DNA of 35,138 nt from Oscillospiraceae bacterium (GCA_009785525.1 WQWC01000021.1:1-35138); one strand, 5' to 3'. Positions 16,462 to 24,450 are shown, counted from the first letter of the stretch. Made by a program: numbers and translations. Notes: generated by a model not told the origin, from the sequence alone.

Positions 16462-17937
16462 CTAAACAGCCGATCCTCCGAATTGGTCGCTCTGTACGAA
16501 CGCACGGTGTTGGTCGTAATTTCTGAAGAAGTTGTGAGTGCCTTGCAAATTTAACGCGTAGAAGTAGTAGGGAGTATTTGCCGGAAACAGCGCAGCCCTG
16601 ATTGATGCCATCCCCGGATTCGCTATCGGGCCGGGCGGCAGACCTGGGTTATTACGCGTATTAAACGGATGATCCAAATTGACTGAGAATGGAATGTCTG
16701 TCCCCTGTATCGCGTAGACAATAGTTGCGTCTATATCTAAAAACGGGAAATTCGGGCTTGCCAAACGGTTGTAAATAACCGACGCTATACGCGGGCTTTC
16801 TTCATTGGAACCCGTTTCACGCTCCACCATCGCGGCGATGTTTATGATATCGCGTATCGACATGTTAAGCTCCGCGGCGCGGTATCTGTAGTCTTCATTG
16901 AATCTTCTGCTGAATTGGTTTAACATCCTGTTGATCGCCTGTATCGGTGCCTCATTGATAAAGAAATTATAGGTATCCGGAAACAGGAAGCCTTCAAGCC
17001 TCAAAGGATCCCCCACAGGCGGGTGCGGGTGGTTTTCATCATTGAGGAACCAGTGGCGGAACGGGTGATTCGTCGCAGCGTACCACAAATCTTCTTCCGC
17101 GGCAACGCCATGATAATCAAGCGTGCGGAAAATCTGTGCCAGCGTGAATCCCTCCGGTATTACAACCATTACCTCTGCACGGACTCCGGCGCGCGGGGTC
17201 ATGCCCTGTACCAGCGCCCGGTAGTCGAAATTTTTGTTCAGATAGTAAGCCCCGGGTGTGATTCTGTCCATGGCGTCAGAAAATCCCGCGTAAAGCCGGA
17301 ACAGCGCCCTATATCGGATCAAGCCGTGTTCGTGAAGCATATCAGTGATATATTCCAGCGTAAAGTCATGCGGCACATCCACCCGTATCTGTTCATCAGT
17401 GGTGGAGAGGCCGAGGACATCAGTGGCGGCCATCCAGGCAAGTGAGGCTAACAGAAGGCTGATGCAGATAACAAATGCCGCGTAAAGCATTCCGCCCAAG
17501 CAGCCTGTGCGCCTCTCGCGGCGTTGCCGTATAGGGCGGTCTCTGTCAGGCACATCTTTGTATTTACCGTCAAAATCAAAGTTGACTTTAAAGTCTTTAT
17601 CGCCTGTATCCAGCTCCGCCGCAAACTCCGAAGTCCGCCCCGCACGGGGCTTTGAGGGCCGCACCTGAGTAGGGCTGTCACCGGGCTGTGTCTGCGGAGA
17701 TTTTTTCTGAGCGGAACTGCCGCCGGGACGGGACTGCGTGGGTATTCTCCGGGTGGCACCATCATCGGGACTCGGCCGTGCAGATCTCCCCTGAGCAGCG
17801 TCGCCGGAGAGGGGGGGCGTGGGTATTCTCCGGGTAGCACCATCGTCAGGGTGAGGTTGCGCGGGTATTCCCTGTCCGGCGGGATTATTGCCGGGCAGAT
17901 TTTTATTTTCTTCAGGGTTGTATGCCAAAAAACTCAC
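16462..17937 (-). CDS. mltG: Endolytic murein transglycosylase MltG
   Basis: MltG (YceG-like) cuts nascent glycan strands and so sets their length. The 491-residue protein has a long cytosolic tail (residues 1-143, rich in P, S, R and Q), one membrane segment (about 148-172), a LysM-like region (IRVDVPHDFTLEYITDMLHEHGLI) and the catalytic domain with Glu372 in AAMVERETG and the VIYNRL and NNPGLPPGPIANPG motifs. The tail contains DDGATRRIPT twice (31-40, 58-67), which might be Ser/Thr kinase sites, as MltG is a kinase target in other Firmicutes (inference). The start is GTG 17937 with a weak upstream GGAA. Confidence 0.93.
   Translation of the reverse strand: MSFLAYNPEENKNLPGNNPAGQGIPAQPHPDDGATRRIPTPPLSGDAAQGRSARPSPDDGATRRIPTQSRPGGSSAQKKSPQTQPGDSPTQVRPSKPRAGRTSEFAAELDTGDKDFKVNFDFDGKYKDVPDRDRPIRQRRERRTGCLGGMLYAAFVICISLLLASLAWMAATDVLGLSTTDEQIRVDVPHDFTLEYITDMLHEHGLIRYRALFRLYAGFSDAMDRITPGAYYLNKNFDYRALVQGMTPRAGVRAEVMVVIPEGFTLAQIFRTLDYHGVAAEEDLWYAATNHPFRHWFLNDENHPHPPVGDPLRLEGFLFPDTYNFFINEAPIQAINRMLNQFSRRFNEDYRYRAAELNMSIRDIINIAAMVERETGSNEESPRIASVIYNRLASPNFPFLDIDATIVYAIQGTDIPFSVNLDHPFNTRNNPGLPPGPIANPGMASIRAALFPANTPYYFYALNLQGTHNFFRNYDQHRAFVQSDQFGGSAV
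17736..17850. repeat. 27-codon-spaced direct repeat inside mltG
   Basis: Two near-identical blocks of about 34 bases (17736-17769 and 17817-17850) lie 81 bases apart, exactly 27 codons, so the frame is kept. Both encode DDGATRRIPT. They suggest an in-frame duplication of a 27-residue unit in the cytosolic tail of MltG. Confidence 0.8.
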
Positions 17938-17961
17938 TTCCGTTTCGCTAGATTATCGTGG

Positions 17962-18519
17962 TTAAAAGATTTTAATCGAACTTTCTGTCACAAGGCAACT
18001 TACCGCAATATCGTGCGCCTCTCTCGGCAACGCGTCACACAGCAGCTTATCCCGTGCAATTCCTATGGTAAACGCGGACAGTTTTTCAAGATATCTGTCA
18101 TAATACCCCCCGCCGTAGCCGAGACGATAGCCGTCTTTATCATACGTCAACGCCGGGACGATTATTAAATCCAGCGCATCGGGCGATACATAAGCCGAGG
18201 ACTTCGCCGGGGCAGGGATTTTCAGCATCGCGGGAACCAGCTCATCCAAAGCTTTTACTGCGCGTGCCTCCATCTTTCCACCGAGATAGCAATATGGAAA
18301 GGCAACAGTTTTACCCATCGACAGTGCCGTTTCGGCAATTCGCAATGTGTCCGGCTCACGATCAATACTGTAATATATCATTAGACTGTTGGCGTTTGTA
18401 AATTGTTCCATATTTATGACGTTAAAAAAAATCCCGTTGTTGGATTCCTCGATATACCCGTCATCCAGTGCATCCGTTTCAGCGCGCACTTGCCTGCGCA
18501 GGGCGTGTTTTATATCCAA
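17962..18519 (-). CDS. 5-formyltetrahydrofolate cyclo-ligase
   Basis: The enzyme converts 5-formyl-THF to 5,10-methenyl-THF using ATP, recycling a folate storage form. The 185-residue protein has the N-terminal basic helix (KHALRRQVRAE), the YYSIDREPDT strand, and the diagnostic C-terminal loop GYRLGYGGGYYDRYL that binds ATP. I chose TTG 18519 because GGGGAG ends six bases upstream and the start lies two bases after the tmk stop; a TTG at 18534 in the same frame is possible but overlaps tmk. It lies in the tmk-mltG operon. Confidence 0.9.
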   Translation of the reverse strand: MDIKHALRRQVRAETDALDDGYIEESNNGIFFNVINMEQFTNANSLMIYYSIDREPDTLRIAETALSMGKTVAFPYCYLGGKMEARAVKALDELVPAMLKIPAPAKSSAYVSPDALDLIIVPALTYDKDGYRLGYGGGYYDRYLEKLSAFTIGIARDKLLCDALPREAHDIAVSCLVTESSIKIF

Positions 18520-18521
18520 TC

Positions 18522-19196
18522 TCAGTCTCCCCAAAAATCAGAAATCAGGTCATACGCCTCATTTTCAATTTCAATCTCAGCGCGTTCTCTGCCGTCTGCA
18601 AAGCAACTTATACTCTGCCAGCCATAGAATCTTGCGGCGTGCTTCGCGCAGTCGGCGCTTCTTTGCAGATAGTCAAGGTTTTTTTCATGAATATCGGCGG
18701 CGGTGCCGGTCTCAGCCTCACGTCTGGCCATTCTGTCCATGGCGGAGGACGCGTCAATGTTCATATACAGCACCAAGTCAGGCGCCGGCAGACCTAAGAG
18801 GCCAAACTCATATTCGCGCAGCCACTTGAAAAACTCTTCCCGCGATTTTGCGGAGAGTTTTGCGCCCTGATGTACCGCGTTGCTGGTTGTATATCTGTCG
18901 GTCAGCACAATGCCGCCGTTTTCATAGTATTCCCGCCAAAGTGTTTGGAAAGACGCGAATCTGTCAACCGCGAAGAATGAAGATGCAGCGTAGGCGTTCA
19001 CAGAATCAGGATCTTCCCCGAACTCACCGCCGAGGTACATTTTAATCAGCGCAGACGAAGGTTTATCATACTGCGGAAACGCAACACGGATAAAATCCTT
19101 TCCCTCGGCTTTAAGCCGGGCACAGATACGTCTAAATTGCGTGGATTTCCCGCTGCCGTCTATCCCCTCGAACACAATCAGCTTCCCCATGATCAT
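18522..19196 (-). CDS. tmk: Thymidylate kinase
   Basis: Tmk phosphorylates dTMP to dTDP. The 224-residue protein begins with the P-loop FEGIDGSGKSTQ (9-20), followed by a DR motif in LTDRYTTSNAVHQGAKL and a lid-like arginine-rich part (MDRMARREAETG). The insert between P-loop and DR motif (PSSALIKMYLGGEFGEDPDSVNAYAA) is longer than in E. coli Tmk, as in a clostridial subfamily. ATG 19196 overlaps the stop of the upstream glycosyltransferase by four bases; a second ATG at 19190 is also possible. Confidence 0.92.
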   Translation of the reverse strand: MIMGKLIVFEGIDGSGKSTQFRRICARLKAEGKDFIRVAFPQYDKPSSALIKMYLGGEFGEDPDSVNAYAASSFFAVDRFASFQTLWREYYENGGIVLTDRYTTSNAVHQGAKLSAKSREEFFKWLREYEFGLLGLPAPDLVLYMNIDASSAMDRMARREAETGTAADIHEKNLDYLQRSADCAKHAARFYGWQSISCFADGRERAEIEIENEAYDLISDFWGD

Positions 19197-19915
19197 TTAC
19201 CCCGCATTCTCCGCCAAATCACGCAGAACAAAAACAGCGGCAGTTTTATCATACGCACAATCCGGCGCGGCTGTTTTATCAGTCTATACAACCACTCCAG
19301 CTGCAATCGCTGTATCCAGCGCGGCGGGCGGTTAGTAACGCCCGCGTATATGTCAAGCGACCCGCCAAAGCCACCCATGAGATTTACGTCAAGCTTGTCC
19401 AAATTTTCCGCCATCCAAAACTCTTGCTTCGGCGCACCGAGGCACACCGCTAAAAAATCCGGACTCACGGCATTGATTTTTTCAATTATTGCCGCGTCGT
19501 CTTTAAAGTATCCGTCCGATGTGCCGGAGATTACAAGGCCCGGGTATTTTTCTGCCAGTCGCCGCCCTGCCTCTTCGGCAACACCCGGCTTCGCGCCGAG
19601 CAGGTATATGCTTTTGCCGGACTCTGCCATTTTTGCAAACAACAATTCCGCAAATTCCACGCCGGTTACTTTTTCGCGGATCGGCGTCTTCAGAATTCGC
19701 GCGGCAATAATCACACCGATACCATCCGGCAAAACAAGCCCTGCCGCGTTGACGATTCTCCGCAGATTCTCATCTTTCCTGCACATCCAGACTATCTCCG
19801 GATTAGGCGTCACAATATACGCCTTCTCGCCGGAGTCCATTATCTCGCAAGCGTGTGAAACCGCCTGCTGCATCGTTAAAGAGTCGAATTTGACTCCAAG
19901 AACATCTAATCTCAT
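19193..19915 (-). CDS. WecG/TagA/CpsF family glycosyltransferase
   Basis: A GT26-family enzyme of 240 residues. Members add a second sugar (often ManNAc or ManNAcA) to an undecaprenyl-linked first sugar at the inner membrane face, starting teichoic acid or exopolysaccharide linkage units. Seen here: the TPNPEIV motif (36-42), LPDGIGV (62-68) with the catalytic-type Asp64, and CLGAPKQEFW. The basic amphipathic C-terminus (LYRLIKQPRRIVRMIK) is the usual membrane-docking appendage. It heads the five-gene operon. There is no clear ribosome binding site, and a promoter-like sequence ends six bases before the ATG, so the mRNA may be leaderless. It may contribute to the polymer modified by the Dlt-like operon next door (inference). 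Confidence 0.92.
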   Translation of the reverse strand: MRLDVLGVKFDSLTMQQAVSHACEIMDSGEKAYIVTPNPEIVWMCRKDENLRRIVNAAGLVLPDGIGVIIAARILKTPIREKVTGVEFAELLFAKMAESGKSIYLLGAKPGVAEEAGRRLAEKYPGLVISGTSDGYFKDDAAIIEKINAVSPDFLAVCLGAPKQEFWMAENLDKLDVNLMGGFGGSLDIYAGVTNRPPRWIQRLQLEWLYRLIKQPRRIVRMIKLPLFLFCVIWRRMRGK

Positions 19916-19921
19916 AGGGCT

Positions 19922-19950
19922 ATGTTACCATATTTCCCCTATGTTGTCCA
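19922..19950 (-). promoter_or_regulatory. Possible extended -10 promoter of the glycosyltransferase operon
   Basis: On the minus strand TGGACA (19950-19945) and TAACAT (19927-19922) are 17 bases apart, with TGG before the -10 box. Only six bases separate the -10 box from the ATG, so transcription would begin at or beside the start codon. An alternative pair further upstream (GCGACA and TATAAG, 18 apart) would give a leader of about 55 bases. Confidence 0.45.
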
Positions 19951-19989
19951 GCTTATAGCATAGCAAATCAGCAATTGTCGCGAAAGGGG

Positions 19990-20019
19990 TTGACAAGCGT
20001 GTGCGGCATGATGTAGAAT
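19990..20019 (+). promoter_or_regulatory. Predicted promoter of tRNA-Val and probably the Dlt-like operon
   Basis: A perfect -35 box TTGACA (19990-19995) and TAGAAT (20014-20019) are 18 bases apart. Transcription would start near 20026, nine bases before the mature tRNA. It is the only good plus-strand promoter seen ahead of the ligase gene. Confidence 0.8.
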
Positions 20020-20034
20020 ATTCCCCGTCAGCTA

Positions 20035-20110
20035 GGACGATTAGCTCAGCTGGTAGAGCATCCGCTTGACGTGCGGAGGGTCAGCGGTTCAAGTCCGTTA
20101 TCGTCCACCA
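20035..20110 (+). tRNA. tRNA-Val (GAC anticodon)
   Basis: The 76-base sequence folds as a cloverleaf. The acceptor stem is GGACGAT with ATCGTCC, the D arm GCTC/GAGC, and the anticodon stem TCCGC/GCGGA with loop TTGACGT, giving anticodon GAC (20067-20069) for Val codons GUC and GUU. The T arm is AGCGG-TTCAAGT-CCGTT. The CCA end is encoded (20108-20110). It has its own promoter and is followed at once by a strong hairpin. Confidence 0.96.
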
Positions 20111-20140
20111 AGCCTTGCAAACATTCCGTTTGTAAGGCTT
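20110..20140 (+). terminator. Terminator/attenuator-like hairpin between tRNA-Val and ligase gene
   Basis: AAGCCTTGCAAAC (20110-20122) pairs with GTTTGTAAGGCTT (20128-20140) over 13 pairs, one of them G-U, with a five-base loop. The following CTTATCTTAT is a weak U-rich tract. The ribosome binding site of the ligase gene begins 16 bases later. It likely ends most tRNA transcripts, and some read-through must occur if the operon has no other promoter. Confidence 0.7.
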
Positions 20141-20168
20141 CTTATCTTATCGGAGCGGAGGTCTGGCT

Positions 20169-21680
20169 ATGCAAATGAACGTACTTGAATATCTACAGGC
20201 TTCATCGGCCCGCTTTCCGGACAAGCTTGCGTTTACCGATGAAAAAGAAGAACTGACTTTCTCCGACCTGGATTTACGCGCAAGGGCTCTTGGAACTCAT
20301 ATCGCAAAGCAAGCAGAAACATCCAACCGCCCTGTCGCTGTTCTTGTTGAGCGGGGCGTAGCCACACTCGCTGCGTTTATGGGTATCCTTTGCAGCGGCA
20401 ATTACTATGTGCCAATTGAAAGTCAGATGCCGGTAAAGAGGATACAGGATATTCTTCAGCAATTGCAGCCACTGGCTGTCGTATATACGGAAGACAATAA
20501 AAAAACTGCCATGGCTCTTTCGGGATTTTGCCAGATATCAGCCGAAGAGGGTTTTCAGACTGTGCCGGATAATAAGCTTATAGAAACCAAAACTTCAAGG
20601 ATACTGGACGTTGACCCCGCGTATATAATGTATACCTCCGGCTCAACAGGTGTGCCGAAGGGCATCGTGATATCGCACCGCAGCGTGATTGATTTCGTCG
20701 ATTGGATGGCCGATACGCTGGGGTACACCGAAGACGACATTATGGCGAATCAGGTTCCGTTTTTCTTTGATCCTTCCGTAAAAGACATCTATCTGACTAT
20801 GAAATGCGGCGCGACAACACATATAATTCCGAAGAAACTTTTTATGTTCCCGTTACCGCTGTTGGAATTCATCGCCGAAAAAAAGGCCACCGCCTTAAAT
20901 TGGTCAACAGCTGCGTTTCATATGGTTGCAAACTCAAAGGCCCTTGAAAAATTCGCGCCGGAAACCGTCAACAAAGTTGTCATCGGCGGCGAAACAATGT
21001 ACGCAAAGCAGCTCAATATCTGGCGGAGAGCGTTGCCCAACGCCTGTTATGTGAACGCTTATGGTCCGGCGGAAGTGACGGTGGACTGCACGTATTATGT
21101 CATCGACCGGGAGTATGAAGATCACGAAGCGATCCCAATAGGTATAGAGTGCAGGAACAAAGAGGTTCTGCTATTGAATGAAAATCTGAACCCCGTTCCC
21201 GTCGGTGAGATAGGCGAGATATTCGTCCGCGGCGGCGGACTCGCCCTCGGCTATTACGGCGACACAGAAAAGACTGACGCGGCGTTTATTCAGAATCCAC
21301 ACTGCCCGTGGTATCGTGACATGCTATATCGTACCGGGGATATCGGCGTGATGAATGACGATGGGTTAATCACATTCCTTACAAGGCAAGACGGGCAGAT
21401 AAAGCACTCCGGCTACCGCATTGAACTCGGCGAAATTGAAACGGCGTTATCCGCGCTGCCGCAAATGCGGGAATTTGCGTGCTTTTTTGACAAATCCCAC
21501 GACAAAATAATCTGCGCGTATTCCGGTGAAATAGATAATGTTGGTATCATCGAGGCTTTGCGGGATCGACTGCCGAAATATATGTATCCGAACATTTTTC
21601 TGAAAATGGATAATCTGCCGCGCACCCCAAACGGAAAAATTGACAGGGTGAAGTTAAAAGAGGATTACTTTGTAAAGTGA
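20169..21680 (+). CDS. DltA-like amino-acid:carrier-protein ligase
   Basis: An AMP-forming adenylation enzyme of 503 residues that should activate an amino acid and load it on the carrier protein two genes on. Motifs: TSGSTGVPKG (156-165), FFFDPSVKDIY with Asp201 for the substrate amino group, YGPAE (298-302), YRTGD (387-391), GYRIELGEIE (415-424) and the catalytic Lys490 in PNGKIDR. The layout and length match DltA (D-alanine:D-alanyl carrier ligase). However, DltA has FCGE where this protein has IGGE (272-275), the general NRPS form, so the cysteine linked to D-Ala selectivity in DltA is absent and the amino acid could differ. ATG 20169 has GGAGG seven bases upstream. The stop overlaps the next start. 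Confidence 0.88.
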   Translation: MQMNVLEYLQASSARFPDKLAFTDEKEELTFSDLDLRARALGTHIAKQAETSNRPVAVLVERGVATLAAFMGILCSGNYYVPIESQMPVKRIQDILQQLQPLAVVYTEDNKKTAMALSGFCQISAEEGFQTVPDNKLIETKTSRILDVDPAYIMYTSGSTGVPKGIVISHRSVIDFVDWMADTLGYTEDDIMANQVPFFFDPSVKDIYLTMKCGATTHIIPKKLFMFPLPLLEFIAEKKATALNWSTAAFHMVANSKALEKFAPETVNKVVIGGETMYAKQLNIWRRALPNACYVNAYGPAEVTVDCTYYVIDREYEDHEAIPIGIECRNKEVLLLNENLNPVPVGEIGEIFVRGGGLALGYYGDTEKTDAAFIQNPHCPWYRDMLYRTGDIGVMNDDGLITFLTRQDGQIKHSGYRIELGEIETALSALPQMREFACFFDKSHDKIICAYSGEIDNVGIIEALRDRLPKYMYPNIFLKMDNLPRTPNGKIDRVKLKEDYFVK

Positions 21681-22450
21681 GACAAATAGTTGATTACAGC
21701 GAAATATCGAAGTTAGTCACAACCCATATGAAAAAGGGTGTGTTGACAAACAACTTCATGCGCCCGGAGGAATACCGCGCCGAAATATCAGCGGGAACGC
21801 TGTACGCACATAAATATAACGGTGGGCTTCTGCTACTGCGAAAGCGTGAGGGGCGCCATTTACTGACGTTCTATATCAATGACCGCGAGGTTTTGCCCGA
21901 TATTGAACTCCCGCCGGATACTGTTACAGGTATTCCGCAAAAGCCCGCCAGTGCAGGGGAGGCTGTGGCCTATTGGACACGGTTCGGCATGAGTCCGCTT
22001 GGGGACTATATCCGACTGGTGCGAGAGGCCGGTTCTGTGCTTGTATCTGAAGAATCGACAGTACACATCGCGTCCGAAAGCGATTTTGACGGCATCCACG
22101 CGTTGCTGCATGACTGCTTTGATTTGCGAACCGGTTGTCTGCCGTCCGCCGCCGAACTTCGTGACGATATCAAGTGTGGAATGGTGCTGTGCATCAAAGA
22201 CAACGGAATCGGCGGAGTGCTGCGTTTCGGCGAATTTTCAGGCAGAGCAGAAATCCTGCACCTCGCTGTGCGAGAAGATTTACGCGGACGCAGGGTCGGA
22301 CACGCACTTGTGGGAGCGTTTATCGCGCGTTATAACGAAAAAAAATGCACTGTGTGGATGCGCGAAGGATACGCCCCGGCGCTGAAAATCTATACCACCG
22401 CCGGATTTTCCCCGGACGGCATGAGATCGACATTGCTCGGGTACGAATGA
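21677..22450 (+). CDS. GNAT-fold protein of the Dlt-like operon
   Basis: The 257-residue protein has a C-terminal GNAT domain (about 127-257) with the acyl-CoA loop LAVREDLRGRRVGHALV (RGRRVGHA at 203-210) and the closing KIYTTAGF. The N-terminal half (1-120) is less familiar and may be a degenerate second GNAT-like domain. It starts with GTG 21677, overlapping the ligase stop by four bases, so the two are coupled. Standard dlt operons have no such gene. It could acetylate the activated amino acid, pass an aminoacyl group from carrier to acceptor, or modify the polymer precursor; the sequence does not decide. Confidence 0.75.
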   Translation: MRQIVDYSEISKLVTTHMKKGVLTNNFMRPEEYRAEISAGTLYAHKYNGGLLLLRKREGRHLLTFYINDREVLPDIELPPDTVTGIPQKPASAGEAVAYWTRFGMSPLGDYIRLVREAGSVLVSEESTVHIASESDFDGIHALLHDCFDLRTGCLPSAAELRDDIKCGMVLCIKDNGIGGVLRFGEFSGRAEILHLAVREDLRGRRVGHALVGAFIARYNEKKCTVWMREGYAPALKIYTTAGFSPDGMRSTLLGYE

Positions 22451-22461
22451 GGAGAAATAAA

Positions 22462-22686
22462 ATGGAAACATTATTAAAAATTCTGCGTGAGGCGTGTCCC
22501 GGCGTGGATTTTGAGAACGAGAAAGCCTTGGTGGATGATGAAATTCTGGACTCGATGGATATTGTCACGATAGTTTCGGAAATTATCAGCGAGTTTCAGG
22601 TAGAGCTGAATGTGGAAGACCTGATTCCGGAGAACTTCAATTCTGTCGAGGCTATAATGAAGCTTATTGAACAGAGGTTAAGTTAG
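22462..22686 (+). CDS. DltC-like acyl/aminoacyl carrier protein
   Basis: A 74-residue acidic four-helix carrier protein. Ser31 in DDEILDSMDIV is the phosphopantetheine attachment site; DltC has the closely similar DEILDS. It should carry the amino acid activated by the ligase upstream and hand it to the MBOAT protein downstream. ATG 22462 has GAGGAG eight bases upstream. Its TAG stop shares one base with the GTG start of the MBOAT gene. Confidence 0.92.
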   Translation: METLLKILREACPGVDFENEKALVDDEILDSMDIVTIVSEIISEFQVELNVEDLIPENFNSVEAIMKLIEQRLS

Positions 22687-24227
22687 TGCCGTTTACTTCG
22701 CTTAGATTCCTTGCGCTTGTCGCCTTGTCAATCGTGCTGTATTATGTTATACCGCGCAGGCGGCGGTGGATAGTCCTGCTTCTCGCGAGCTATGTGTTCT
22801 ACATAGTCGGGGGGTGGAGGACTGTTTTCTATCTGCTGTTTACAACCGGCGTGACCTACGGCACGGGGAGAGTTCTTGGGATTCTGAACTCACGGCTTAA
22901 AGAAATCCCGAAAGAGCGGGCGGATGCGATAAACAGACTTAAAAAGCTGAAAAAATGCACAGCCGCCTTCGGGCTTGTATTGGCCTTTGGTGTGCTTTTC
23001 CTGTTAAGATACTGGAACTTTGCCATGGAGCTGTTGACCGATTCCGATAGATTCAGCCTGAATCTTTTAATCCCGCTCGGCGTTTCATTCTTCACGTTTC
23101 AATCTGTGGGATATGTCATAGATGTGTACCGCGGGAAACATTCACCGGAGCGGAATGTGTTTAAATTCGCGCTGTTTGTGTCCTTTTTCCCGCAGATTAT
23201 ACAGGGGCCAATCAGCCGGTATCACCAGCTTTCGCACCAGCTTACAGAGGCGGTGGATCTCGACTTCGACAACATAAAATACGGCATTCAGCTTGCGATG
23301 TGGGGCCTTTTCAAAAAACTGGTGATCGCCGACAGAGCCGCCGTGGCCGTTGACACGATTTTCGCCAACAGCGGATATTACAACGGCTCTGTCATCGCGT
23401 TCGCGATGTTTTTTTACAGCATCCAGCTCTACTGCGATTTCTCCGGCGGCATCGATATCACCAGGGGTATCGCCAAGATGTTTGGCATCGAGCTTGTGGA
23501 GAACTTCCGTCGCCCGATATTCGCTTCGTCGCTTGCAGACTTCTGGCGCAGATGGCATATCACGCTTGGTGCCTGGATGAAAGATTATCTGTTCTTTTCG
23601 ATGGCCTTGTCAAAGCCGATTGTCCGGATAGGAAAATTCACCCGGAGCAAAATAGGCGGGACACTTGGGAAAATCATCCCAACATCGATATGCACTTTCG
23701 CCGTTTATTTCGTCATAGGCATATGGCACGGGGCAAACTTCCGCTTCATTGCATTCGGGTTCTGGAACGGCGCAATTATAACTTCGTCTCTGTTGCTGGA
23801 AAGTGCGTATTCGTCTATAAAGAGTCGCGTCGGAATCAATGACAAAAGCGGATACTGGCGGGTATTTTGCGTCCTTCGCACATCGTTGATTGTGTTTGTC
23901 GGGCGATACATGACCCGCGCCCCGCGATTTTTAACGGCAATGTCAATGCTACGCCGAACATTTACCGATTTCAGCCCCCGCACGTTTTTCGACGGCACGA
24001 TCCTCACGCTGGGTCTCACGCGGTTCGATATCTGGATTGTGCTGATATGCGTGGTTGCCGTGGTTGTGCTTGAGTTCTTCCAGGAACGCGGTATGCAGCT
24101 GCGCAAATCGCTGGAAGAGCGCGGATTTTTCGCACAGTGGGCCGCGATTCTGATTCCGATGGCGGTAACGCTGTTCCTCGGCGTATTCGGGCCGTATACC
24201 ACGCAATTTATCTACGGGCAGTTTTAA
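22686..24227 (+). CDS. MBOAT family O-acyltransferase (DltB/AlgI-like)
   Basis: A polytopic membrane O-acyltransferase of 513 residues with about ten hydrophobic segments. Family motifs: LGVSFFTFQSVGYVIDVYRG (131-150), FFPQIIQGPISRYHQL, FWRRWHITLGAWMKDYLFF (286-304) and the catalytic His348 in IGIWHGANF. Next to a carrier protein it should act as DltB does, passing the activated group across the membrane; the motif style is closer to AlgI/PatA than to classical DltB. The start is GTG 22686, with AGAGG eight bases upstream. A repeat-filled gap of about 220 bases separates it from the SGNH-deacetylase gene. Confidence 0.92.
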   Translation: MPFTSLRFLALVALSIVLYYVIPRRRRWIVLLLASYVFYIVGGWRTVFYLLFTTGVTYGTGRVLGILNSRLKEIPKERADAINRLKKLKKCTAAFGLVLAFGVLFLLRYWNFAMELLTDSDRFSLNLLIPLGVSFFTFQSVGYVIDVYRGKHSPERNVFKFALFVSFFPQIIQGPISRYHQLSHQLTEAVDLDFDNIKYGIQLAMWGLFKKLVIADRAAVAVDTIFANSGYYNGSVIAFAMFFYSIQLYCDFSGGIDITRGIAKMFGIELVENFRRPIFASSLADFWRRWHITLGAWMKDYLFFSMALSKPIVRIGKFTRSKIGGTLGKIIPTSICTFAVYFVIGIWHGANFRFIAFGFWNGAIITSSLLLESAYSSIKSRVGINDKSGYWRVFCVLRTSLIVFVGRYMTRAPRFLTAMSMLRRTFTDFSPRTFFDGTILTLGLTRFDIWIVLICVVAVVVLEFFQERGMQLRKSLEERGFFAQWAAILIPMAVTLFLGVFGPYTTQFIYGQF

Positions 24228-24239
24228 GAAGCGTGTGCA

Positions 24240-24421
24240 TGTAGGGCGCTATTGGCCGTCTGTGGAATATTGCTATAGACAAAACACCCGCCGCCTGCGG
24301 TCGGCACCCTCTTTAGTAAAGAGGGCTAGGGTAACGTAAGACCAACCCCTGCCCTCTATGTCCCGAGAGTGGCCCCGCAGGGCCGGGTGTTTTGTGCGGA
24401 CGCGCAATGCGCGCCCCTACA
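24240..24421. repeat. Palindromic intergenic element, nested bimodular copy D
   Basis: The outer ends are TGTAGGG (24240-24246) and CCCTACA (24415-24421), continuing as GCGC on both sides. Nested inside, ACAAAACACCCG (24279-24290) pairs with CGGGTGTTTTGT (24384-24395), and CCCTCTTT-AGT-AAAGAGGG (24307-24325) forms a compact hairpin. It looks like a palindromic element that received further repeats. It lies inside the Dlt-like operon, between the MBOAT gene and the last gene, and codes for nothing I can see. Confidence 0.7.
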
Positions 24422-24450
24422 CAAGAACGAAACGATTTATGGAGCAAACA

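Noticed and set aside
19137-19958. 273-codon open frame on the plus strand opposite tmk and the glycosyltransferase
   Set aside because: It runs antisense across two well-supported genes and a promoter region and lacks any family motif.
20035-20110. tRNA-Val as attachment site of a genomic island carrying the Dlt-like operon
   Set aside because: No integrase gene and no second copy of the tRNA 3' end are in the window.
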